Assembly (NCBI GenBank): GCA_008080925.1
Contig: VMDJ01000047.1
Coordinates: 1 to 5,469 of the forward strand
Direction of reading: 5' to 3'
DNA: 5,469 bases
DNA from: Gammaproteobacteria bacterium
Lineage (GTDB): Bacteria; Pseudomonadota; Gammaproteobacteria; Chromatiales; Chromatiaceae
Part shown: one piece after another, positions 1 to 4,956 of the stretch
How positions within the stretch are numbered: position 1 is the first letter of the stretch
Layout of the letters: each line of letters starts with the position of its first letter
Translations under genes and position numbers: made by a program
Notes under the pieces: generated by a model
What the model was told of the DNA's origin: nothing
Seen by the model: only the letters and a program-made list of their open reading frames with translations
Databases searched by the model: none

Positions 1-40
1 AAACAAAAAACGTGAGTAAGAAATAACGAAGATTTTTCAT
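1..40 (-). CDS. N-terminal fragment of an unidentified exported or membrane protein (cut by window edge)
   Basis: An open frame starts at an ATG (40-38), 13 nt after the panC stop, and leaves the window after 13 codons: M-K-N-L-R-Y-F-L-L-T-F-F-V. A Lys/Arg-containing start followed by an unbroken hydrophobic run is the usual opening of a Sec signal peptide or a membrane anchor. A weak ribosome site (AGG, about 6 nt upstream) and the tight spacing to panC suggest it is the last visible member of the pcnB-folK-panB-panC transcript. It does not resemble the N terminus of PanD, which would be the expected pantothenate partner. Too little is visible to name the protein, and a chance short frame cannot be excluded. 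Confidence 0.45.
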   Translation of the reverse strand, partial: MKNLRYFLLTFFV

Positions 41-53
41 AAATGCCTATGCG

Positions 54-908
54 CTATTTAGGAGCGCATGTAAATTCAATGTTATCGATTAAACGAGCTG
101 CGCCCAATTTGGCCGCAATCAAAATGACACCCTGCTGACTCTGATCAGTCAAAGGCAACAAAGTTTCCATATCTAAGACATGTAGATAATCAGGTTCGAA
201 ACCCGCCTCAGCAAGGCGGCGCTGACTATCGGCAGACTGTTGCTCAAGCTGAGAAAGATCCTGACTCAATGTTTCAGCCAGTTGTTTGAGCTCTGCATAA
301 ATCATTGGTGCAATCGCACGCTGCTCGGACGTCAGATATTGGTTACGTGAACTCATCGCCAGACCGTCGGCATTACGCACTGTGGGAACGCCAATAATTT
401 CGATAGGCATCGCCAAGTCAGTCACCATACGACGAATCACTGCAAGTTGCTGAAAGTCCTTAGTTCCAAACAAAGCAACATCCGGCTGCACCATGTTAAA
501 GAGCTTAGCGACAACCGTTGCAACACCCACAAAATGCCCTGGGCGTGAGGCACCACAATACAAATCACTGATTACCGGCACCTCGACCTTGGTTTGATCA
601 ACGAGCGGCTTGGGATACATGGTGTCAATACTGGGAAAATACAGTAGATCGACGCCGACCGATTCGAGTGCCGCAATATCTGCATCGAGAGTGCGTGGAT
701 ATTTATTTAAATCCTCATTGGCACCAAACTGCATGGGATTAACGAAAATACTGCAGATAACGGTCTGTGCATATTTGCGTGCTTCACGCATCAAGGTCAG
801 ATGCCCATCATGCAGATTACCCATCGTTGGGACAAACGCGACTCGACCGAGTTGTTTTGCAAGTTGTGTGGCGATTCGCAGCTGCTCAAGCTGCTCGATC
901 ATCTTCAT
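54..908 (-). CDS. panC: Pantoate--beta-alanine ligase (pantothenate synthetase)
   Basis: PanC is cytoplasmic and joins pantoate to beta-alanine with ATP, through a pantoyl-adenylate, to give pantothenate, AMP and PPi. This is the last step of vitamin B5 synthesis. The 284 aa length matches the family. Visible family motifs are PTMGNLHDGH (27-36, the HIGH-type nucleotide motif of the cytidylyltransferase-like superfamily), FVNPMQF (55-61), RPGHFVGVATVV (122-133), FGTKDFQQ (147-154, ATP site) and GLAMSSRN (182-189, KMSKS-like loop). The catalytic N-terminal domain and the small C-terminal domain both appear complete. The start at 908 overlaps the panB stop by 4 nt (ATGA). No strong Shine-Dalgarno precedes it, so translation is probably coupled to panB. 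A second in-frame ATG two codons later (902) is an alternative start. Confidence 0.97.
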   Translation of the reverse strand: MKMIEQLEQLRIATQLAKQLGRVAFVPTMGNLHDGHLTLMREARKYAQTVICSIFVNPMQFGANEDLNKYPRTLDADIAALESVGVDLLYFPSIDTMYPKPLVDQTKVEVPVISDLYCGASRPGHFVGVATVVAKLFNMVQPDVALFGTKDFQQLAVIRRMVTDLAMPIEIIGVPTVRNADGLAMSSRNQYLTSEQRAIAPMIYAELKQLAETLSQDLSQLEQQSADSQRRLAEAGFEPDYLHVLDMETLLPLTDQSQQGVILIAAKLGAARLIDNIEFTCAPK

Positions 909-1702
909 GCTGGAATATGTTCTGCCGCAGGAAACTCACCTGCTCTTACCGCTGAAACATACGCGCTTAATGCCTCTTGCACGCTACCCGTATCAGCCAA
1001 GAAATTTTTCACAAAGCTTGGAATACGATTCACACTCATGCCGAGCATGTCGTAACAAACCAAAACTTGGCCATCGGTGTCTTTGCCTGCACCAATGCCA
1101 ATCACTGGGATTGCCAGCTCTTGAGTAATCGATTGCGCTAAAGCCTGTGGAATACATTCCAACACTAGCATCTGCGCGCCGGCTGCTTGTAAGGCTAAGG
1201 CATCAGCGATCATTTGATCGGCTGCTTGAGCTTCCTTACCCTGCACGCGATAACCACCTAACTGATGGATCGATTGCGGCATTAAACCCAAATGACCACA
1301 CACAGGGACTGCACGTTCGGTGAGATGACGAACGGTTTCAACCTGAGGCGCACCGCCTTCGATCTTCACCATCTCAGCACCACCCTCTTTCATCAGGCGA
1401 CCTGCGGTATCCAAGGCTTGCTGTTGAGTGCCATGACTCATAAATGGCATATCCGCAATCACCATAGCTGACTGACTAACACGCGCCACAGTGGCAGTGT
1501 GGTACACCATGTCATCCACACTCACTGGCAAGGTACTGCCATGACCTTGAATCACCATACCCAAGGAATCACCCACGAGAAGCGTATCCACACCCGCTGT
1601 TTCTGCGAGGCGCGTCATGCTTGCGTCATAACTGGTGAGCATGGTGATTTTTTCACCCGCTTGTTTCATCTTATTCAGATGACTAATGGTAATTTTTGCC
1701 AT
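905..1702 (-). CDS. panB: 3-methyl-2-oxobutanoate hydroxymethyltransferase (ketopantoate hydroxymethyltransferase)
   Basis: PanB transfers a hydroxymethyl group from 5,10-methylene-tetrahydrofolate to 2-oxoisovalerate, giving ketopantoate. This is the first committed step of pantothenate synthesis, in the cytoplasm. The 265 aa length matches the usual size of about 264. Family signatures are in place: MLTSYDASMT near residue 21, VGDSLGMV (43-50, metal ligand D45), ADMPF (83-87, metal ligand D84), VKIEGG (112-117, metal ligand E115), GHLGLMPQ (136-143), LECIP (181-185, catalytic E182) and GIGAGKDTDGQVLV (202-215). The ATG at 1702 follows a purine-rich GAAGAG about 7 nt upstream. The gene lies 35 nt after folK and overlaps panC by 4 nt. 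Its folate cosubstrate is a product of the pathway served by FolK, encoded just upstream. Confidence 0.97.
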   Translation of the reverse strand: MAKITISHLNKMKQAGEKITMLTSYDASMTRLAETAGVDTLLVGDSLGMVIQGHGSTLPVSVDDMVYHTATVARVSQSAMVIADMPFMSHGTQQQALDTAGRLMKEGGAEMVKIEGGAPQVETVRHLTERAVPVCGHLGLMPQSIHQLGGYRVQGKEAQAADQMIADALALQAAGAQMLVLECIPQALAQSITQELAIPVIGIGAGKDTDGQVLVCYDMLGMSVNRIPSFVKNFLADTGSVQEALSAYVSAVRAGEFPAAEHIPA

Positions 1703-1737
1703 GGTGTTCTCTTCAGGGCTTACGCCAACTAAAGTGC

Positions 1738-2223
1738 TCAGTTTAAACGATGCTGCCCTGCTTCGCTGATCTCAGAAAGCAGCTCAGACACCAAACCAAA
1801 ACCCGGTAGTACAATATCGGCGTTCAAATCCGCAAGCGGTCTTAAGACAAAGGCACGCCAATGCATCTCAGCATGCGGCACGATCAGACGTTCGTGTTGT
1901 ATGACTTGATCGCCATAAAGCAGAAGATCAACATCAAGGGTGCGAGAACCCCAACGCTCATGACGCTCTCGACCATGACGATTCTCAATCTCCTGGCACC
2001 AATCCAAGAGTGCAATCGACTCCAATGTTGTTTCGATCTCAAGTACCGCATTGATGTAATCTTGTTGCCCTTCTGGACCGACGGGCGCACTTTGATAAAG
2101 CGGTGAGCAACGTGAATGCGTGACTTCCGGGTGAGTTACTAACTCTGCAGCCGCTTCGGTTACATGCTCGATTGGATCACCTAAGTTACTGCCCAACCCG
2201 AGATAGGCAATCACACCACTCAT
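1738..2223 (-). CDS. folK: 2-amino-4-hydroxy-6-hydroxymethyldihydropteridine pyrophosphokinase (HPPK)
   Basis: FolK moves pyrophosphate from ATP to 6-hydroxymethyl-7,8-dihydropterin, making the substrate for dihydropteroate synthase in folate synthesis. The 161 aa length is close to the E. coli enzyme. The N-terminal strand AYLGLGSNLGD (6-16) is typical. The family signature RWGSRTLDVDLLLY (90-103) carries the two Mg-binding aspartates of the DVD motif (D97, D99). The C-terminal VPHAEMHWRAFVLRPL (115-130) matches the conserved PHxxxxxRxFVLxPL block. The ATG at 2223 overlaps the pcnB stop by 4 nt and has only a weak ribosome site, so coupled translation with pcnB is likely. pcnB-folK adjacency also occurs in E. 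coli. Here panB-panC follow directly, making a four-gene cluster. Confidence 0.96.
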   Translation of the reverse strand: MSGVIAYLGLGSNLGDPIEHVTEAAAELVTHPEVTHSRCSPLYQSAPVGPEGQQDYINAVLEIETTLESIALLDWCQEIENRHGRERHERWGSRTLDVDLLLYGDQVIQHERLIVPHAEMHWRAFVLRPLADLNADIVLPGFGLVSELLSEISEAGQHRLN

Positions 2224-3503
2224 GCATCACGCTTTTTAGAATTATTACGACGACGGCGACGACGCTTAGGCTTGCCGTCTCGATCTTGGTGCTGACTCGG
2301 CTCAAGCTTGCCCACTTGGAACTCTGTCCACCACTGAGCAATTTCAGCATCAACCTCACCAGCTTCCGAGCGAAGCAACATAAAGTCATAGGCTGCGCGG
2401 AAGCGTGGATGCGATAACAAACGCAATGGACGCTTACCACGTGTTTGCAAGAAACGATGCTGTAAAGACCAGATCTCACGCATTGGCGTACTAAAACGAC
2501 GCGGCAAAGCAATGCGTTGCAGCTGTCGATCAAGAATGTCATTTACTGCTGCATGTAACGCTTGATATGCGGGCACATCATCTGCCTCATACATTGCTGC
2601 ACGATCACGAACCGGACCCCATAACAATACGGCGAATAAAAACGCAGGTGTGACTGGCTTGCCTTCGTGGATACGACTATCGGTATTCTGCATACCACGG
2701 CGAATCAGGGGCGCTGTAGACGGATCGTTGTTCTCAAGTGTCGCTGCCGTATCAGGGAACAAGCAAGGTAAGAGATGATAGTGCTGCAACAAGTCATAGG
2801 TGGCTTGCGCATGACCCGAGAGGAATAGCTTAAGCACCTCTTCAAACATACGTGCTGGTGGCACATCATTGAGTAGCGTCGCTAAACGACGAATCGGCTC
2901 TTCGGTTTTTTCCTCGATGCTAAAACCTAGCTTTGCCGCAAAACGCACCGCGCGAATCATGCGCACTGGATCTTCACGATAGCGCGTCTCAGGATCCCCC
3001 ATTAAACGCAGTAGTCGGGCATTTAAATCATCAACGCCACCAACATAATCAACAATCGAGAAATCACGGATGTTGTAATACAACGCATTCACAGTGAAGT
3101 CGCGACGCAAGGCATCTTCTTCGATAGTGCCGTATTCATTATCGCGTAGCACCATACCTTCGTCGGTCGCTTGCTCTGCAGTATCCGCTGCACCCGAGGT
3201 GAGAGATCTAAACGTTGCTACTTCGATTATCTCGCGACCGAAGTGCACATGCGCTAATCGAAAACGTCGACCAATCAAACGGCAGTTATTAAAGACCTCA
3301 GCCACCTCTTCAGGATGCGCATTGGTGGCAACGTCGAAATCTTTGGGATGCAAACCCAGCAGTAAGTCGCGCACGCCTCCACCCACAAGATATGCCTCGT
3401 AGTCAGCATCCTTGAGTCGATAAAGCACCTTTAGGGCTTCTTTTGCGATGTTGGCGCGAGAAATGGGGTGGTTATCGCGACCGATGATCAATGGCGTGGT
3501 AAT
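2220..3503 (-). CDS. pcnB: Poly(A) polymerase I, probably starting at an ATT codon
   Basis: PcnB adds 3' poly(A) tails to RNA and so promotes decay of mRNAs and regulatory RNAs. Counting residues from a TTG at 3491, the class II nucleotidyltransferase site is LVGGGVRDLLLG (35-46) followed by the catalytic DFD (D51, D53). RLIGRRFRLAHV (71-82) fits the motif that separates bacterial poly(A) polymerases from CCA-adding enzymes. EEDALRRDFTVNALYYN (124-140) and YREDPVRMIRAVRFAAKL (171-188) are the next conserved blocks. The tail is a strongly basic Arg/Lys run (KRRRRRR), as in E. coli PcnB, probably for RNA binding. The frame is closed upstream by TAG (3521-3519) and contains no ATG or GTG before the catalytic core. 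I chose ATT at 3503 because GGAGAG (3515-3510) lies 6 nt upstream. This gives 427 aa. The alternative TTG at 3491 (423 aa) has no ribosome site at a workable distance. Identity is firm; the exact start is not. Confidence 0.95.
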   Translation of the reverse strand: MTTPLIIGRDNHPISRANIAKEALKVLYRLKDADYEAYLVGGGVRDLLLGLHPKDFDVATNAHPEEVAEVFNNCRLIGRRFRLAHVHFGREIIEVATFRSLTSGAADTAEQATDEGMVLRDNEYGTIEEDALRRDFTVNALYYNIRDFSIVDYVGGVDDLNARLLRLMGDPETRYREDPVRMIRAVRFAAKLGFSIEEKTEEPIRRLATLLNDVPPARMFEEVLKLFLSGHAQATYDLLQHYHLLPCLFPDTAATLENNDPSTAPLIRRGMQNTDSRIHEGKPVTPAFLFAVLLWGPVRDRAAMYEADDVPAYQALHAAVNDILDRQLQRIALPRRFSTPMREIWSLQHRFLQTRGKRPLRLLSHPRFRAAYDFMLLRSEAGEVDAEIAQWWTEFQVGKLEPSQHQDRDGKPKRRRRRRNNSKKRDA

Positions 3504-3515
3504 AGCGCTCTCTCC
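3501..3515 (-). promoter_or_regulatory. Ribosome binding site and ATT initiator of pcnB
   Basis: On the minus strand GGAGAG (3515-3510) is followed by 6 nt and then ATT (3503-3501), in frame with PcnB. The in-frame stop TAG lies at 3521-3519, so the start must be downstream of it. Between that stop and the catalytic core the only near-cognate candidates are ATT, ACG, TTG and ATC codons. AUU is poorly used because IF3 rejects it, and E. coli pcnB is known to start at AUU, which keeps the enzyme scarce. The same low-level translation is inferred here. Confidence 0.65.
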
Positions 3516-3546
3516 GAGCTAATCAAATTTAAAGGCGACATGATAT

Positions 3547-3577
3547 AAAAAAAGGCCGCGTATCGATACGCAGCCTT
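3547..3577 (-). terminator. Rho-independent terminator of the three-gene small-protein operon
   Basis: On the minus strand an 11 bp stem, AAGGC-T-GCGTA / TACGC-G-GCCTT with a TCGA loop, is followed by seven Ts (part of the last arm overlaps the T run). It begins 22 nt after the stop of the last small gene. The single odd pair is G-U in minus-strand RNA but C-A in plus-strand RNA, and the T run follows only in the minus direction. It therefore acts for the minus-strand operon and separates it from pcnB, whose ATT start is about 43 nt further on. Confidence 0.9.
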
Positions 3578-3599
3578 CGATTTAATTACACCCAGCAGA

Positions 3600-3932
3600 T
3601 TAGAAGTGAGCCGCTTCTTTAAGCTCCTTTAACACCTCATCCAGATTACCTTCTTGGTTGTCCACGATACACACCGTGTTAGCAACGCTGCAGACCGTCA
3701 TGCCCGACCCACGAACAATCCAACCAGTGGGTGGTGTAAAACCATTACACCCGGTAAACATCGACATCTGGTCGGCATTACCTTGAACGATACGCTTGTA
3801 GTCATGAGCGAAGTGCGACAAGGCATGCAGTTGGTCATCACCCATCACGCCGTAGCCTTCAACAAAAGTACCGTCATCTTTAAAGGAACAGACCGCCATC
3901 ACGCCATCAACGGCGAGCATTTGACGGATCAT
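3600..3932 (-). CDS. DUF2173-like small protein, third of three paralogs (110 aa)
   Basis: This is a small protein of unknown function with no signal peptide or membrane segment, so it is probably cytoplasmic. It appears to be a DUF2173-type protein. The order is a short helix, two strands around GVMAVCSFKDDGTFVEGYG (10-28), a long helix (about 32-60), then TPPTGWIVRGSGMTVC (66-81), a strand ending VCIVDN, and a C-terminal helix. This order is like roadblock/LC7 or profilin-like folds, which is inference. TPPxGWIVRGxGxTVC is shared almost exactly with the first gene of the operon. Cysteines are at 15, 62, 81 and 88, with C81 the conserved one. Translation starts at an ATG overlapping the preceding stop by 4 nt (ATGA). 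A good GGAGGTG site sits just upstream, inside the preceding gene. The terminator follows directly. Confidence 0.8.
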   Translation of the reverse strand: MIRQMLAVDGVMAVCSFKDDGTFVEGYGVMGDDQLHALSHFAHDYKRIVQGNADQMSMFTGCNGFTPPTGWIVRGSGMTVCSVANTVCIVDNQEGNLDEVLKELKEAAHF

Positions 3933-4282
3933 GCAGCACCTCCAGCGGCAGCTAAGGCAGCATTGGCTGCTTCATAGTCAGCAACATTGTTATTCAGGAT
4001 CACACCAACGCGACCATTGGTCACTGCAGACCAGTCCATACCGACCAAGGTAAAACCTTCGATGGGATAGAAGCCTTGTGCATCAGATTGGGTTTCCCAT
4101 CCACGTGCCTGCATGGTGGCAATCGACATATTGGCGATACACATGTGCGCCAACAAATCTAACGCGGTTTTATTGATTCGGCTGCCATCAACAATCTTGC
4201 TTTCTTTCAACTCGCCGCGAGAACTCATCGTGAAAGCCGCTTCTGCGCCCGCTAAGTTCATTAATTGATCTAAATCTGCCAT
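3929..4282 (-). CDS. DUF2173-like small protein, second of three paralogs, divergent (117 aa)
   Basis: Function is unknown. It aligns along its whole length with the first gene product. DQLMNLAGAEAAFTMSSRGEL matches the opening strands. AHMCIANMSIATMQ (46-59) matches IMCRATTMSEHMQ of the first protein, including the cysteine (C48 here, C44 there). GFTLVGMDWSAVTNGRVGVILNN (76-98) matches the GWIVRG strand region without gaps. It has lost the TPPxGW signature and the conserved cysteine of that block, which is a valine here, and C48 is its only cysteine. The C terminus is alanine-rich (AANAALAAAGGAA). The pattern suggests a structural or partner role beside the two cysteine-rich paralogs, which is inference. 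The ATG at 4282 has a TAGGAGT site 7 nt upstream. The gene lies 46 nt after the first gene and overlaps the third by 4 nt. Confidence 0.78.
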   Translation of the reverse strand: MADLDQLMNLAGAEAAFTMSSRGELKESKIVDGSRINKTALDLLAHMCIANMSIATMQARGWETQSDAQGFYPIEGFTLVGMDWSAVTNGRVGVILNNNVADYEAANAALAAAGGAA

Positions 4283-4299
4283 CTTGTACTCCTAAGGTG

Positions 4300-4313
4300 G
4301 ACGCTTAAGCGCC
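4300..4313 (-). other. Small hairpin between the first and second small genes
   Basis: Minus-strand GGCGC-TTAA-GCGTC can fold into a 5 bp stem with one G-U pair, in the 46 nt gap between the two genes. No T run follows, so it is not a terminator. It lies just ahead of the TAGGAGT ribosome site of the second gene. It might affect stability or relative expression, or it may be chance. Confidence 0.3.
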
Positions 4314-4328
4314 TCTGTTTTTTATTCG

Positions 4329-4685
4329 TTAAACGAGTGATGAATCCACGATGCCGATACGCTCACGCATCAGCTTCATAAGACCATTGAGTGTGCCGGT
4401 ATCATTTTTCACAAAGGCAAACACATTACCCAAATTACACACAGTGAAACCGGGTCCTCGAACAATCCAACCTTGTGGTGGTGTGCTGCCACAATTCGGG
4501 CAGAAGCTCTCCAGCATATTGACTTGCATGTGCTCGCTCATGGTGGTGGCACGACACATAATGGCGGCCATTTTCGCCATGTCGTCATTCATCTCACCCT
4601 TGTAGCTGAAGCGATCGCCTCGATAAGAATATTCACCCGCGGCAATCACGCCGGGCTGATTGATAAGCTCCGCTGCCAGTGCCAT
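4329..4685 (-). CDS. DUF2173-like small protein, first of three paralogs, with a CxxC motif (118 aa)
   Basis: This is the promoter-proximal gene of the three-gene operon; its function is unknown. The opening AELINQPGVIAAGEYSYRGD, with a long helix next, is characteristic of the proteins I remember as DUF2173 (PF09941). Its core is FCPNCGSTPPQGWIVRGPGFTVCN (61-84). Cysteines at 44, 62, 65 and 83 include a CPNC motif, which could bind a metal or act as a thiol redox pair; nothing here proves either. No signal peptide or membrane segment is seen. I chose the ATG at 4685 because AGGAGG (4695-4690) lies 4 nt upstream. An in-frame GTG at 4700 would add five residues, but it would place that ribosome site inside the coding region, so it is unlikely to be the start. 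Confidence 0.8.
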   Translation of the reverse strand: MALAAELINQPGVIAAGEYSYRGDRFSYKGEMNDDMAKMAAIMCRATTMSEHMQVNMLESFCPNCGSTPPQGWIVRGPGFTVCNLGNVFAFVKNDTGTLNGLMKLMRERIGIVDSSLV

Positions 4686-4695
4686 CTCCCCTCCT
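4686..4695 (-). promoter_or_regulatory. Strong ribosome binding site that sets the start of the first small gene
   Basis: Minus-strand AGGAGG (4695-4690) is followed by GGAG and then ATG (4685-4683). It is a near-perfect complement to the 16S rRNA tail. It argues for the ATG over the GTG at 4700, and suggests the first protein is made in quantity. Confidence 0.8.
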
Positions 4696-4790
4696 AACAC
4701 TCGGTTCTTTTAATTATTGTGCGCTGACCATAACACCGGTGCTTTTTGGAGCAAATAGGCTGGTTTTTATTGACCAAAAAATCTTTTAAA

Positions 4791-4806
4791 TGACTGAGAT
4801 CATTCA
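4791..4806. promoter_or_regulatory. Dyad-symmetric operator-like element
   Basis: The 16 bp TGACTGAGATCATTCA reads TGA-N-TGA-NN-TCA-N-TCA, with all twelve fixed bases obeying the symmetry. It lies about 105 bp upstream of the first small gene and about 150 bp upstream of valS, which suits a regulator of the small-protein operon. I cannot assign it to a known regulator. With such short half-sites chance is possible. Confidence 0.3.
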
Positions 4807-4909
4807 CTATTTCAGCAAATTATGAATCACTAAAAAGAAGAGCTTTCGTGCAACACGGTTATGCAGGCGACTAGAGCCCACAAACGTCCCATAAAACAAG
4901 GGCTTTGGG

Positions 4910-4922
4910 TATAATTGCGCGC
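4910..4922 (+). promoter_or_regulatory. Promoter -10 box of valS with GC-rich discriminator
   Basis: A perfect TATAAT (4910-4915) is followed by T and GCGCGC (4917-4922), placing the transcript start near 4921-4923, about 35 nt before the valS ATG. The -35 region is poor: the hexamer GTCCCA at an 18 bp spacing matches TTGACA at 3 of 6 positions. A GC-rich discriminator after a good -10 is the usual sign of growth-rate or stringent (ppGpp/DksA) control, and suits a translation gene. Confidence 0.65.
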
Positions 4923-4956
4923 TTTTCCAAGCCATTAAACGCGGAACCCCTTTTTC

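Larger units (their letters stand above)
4686..4956. other. Divergent intergenic region between the small-protein operon and valS
   Basis: This 271 bp stretch separates two divergent units and is AT-rich compared with the flanking genes. On the valS side it holds a clear -10 box. Near its middle it holds a dyad-symmetric element (4791-4806) and an 8 bp palindrome CACCGGTG (4734-4741). I find no convincing -10/-35 pair for the minus-strand operon and no supported coding sequence. The only plus-strand frame with an ATG near the middle encodes 11 codons. Confidence 0.7.

Noticed and set aside
610..1128. Plus-strand frame of 172 codons spanning the panC/panB junction
   Set aside because: It lies opposite two unambiguous genes, and its translation is Arg/Ser/Cys-rich with no recognisable motif. 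It is a shadow frame.
2186..2542. Minus-strand frame of 118 codons overlapping the pcnB 3' end and folK start
   Set aside because: It occupies a different frame from pcnB, is Cys/Val/Leu/Ser-rich with no motif, and the basic PcnB tail explains the DNA.
3547..3577. Reading the terminator hairpin as bidirectional
   Set aside because: The plus-strand RNA has a C-A mismatch in the stem and no matching T run after it, and no plus-strand gene ends there.
3654..3977. Plus-strand frame of 107 codons over the third and second small genes
   Set aside because: It is antisense to two genes with good ribosome sites and mutual homology, and its translation has no recognisable motif.
4686..4700. GTG start at 4700 for the first small gene
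   Set aside because: It would place the AGGAGG ribosome site inside the coding region; the ATG at 4685 has that site correctly spaced.
4790..4825. Plus-strand 11-codon frame (M-T-E-I-I-H...) upstream of valS as a leader peptide
   Set aside because: It has no ribosome site, no run of valine codons for attenuation, and lies upstream of the mapped -10 box, so it would not be in the valS transcript.
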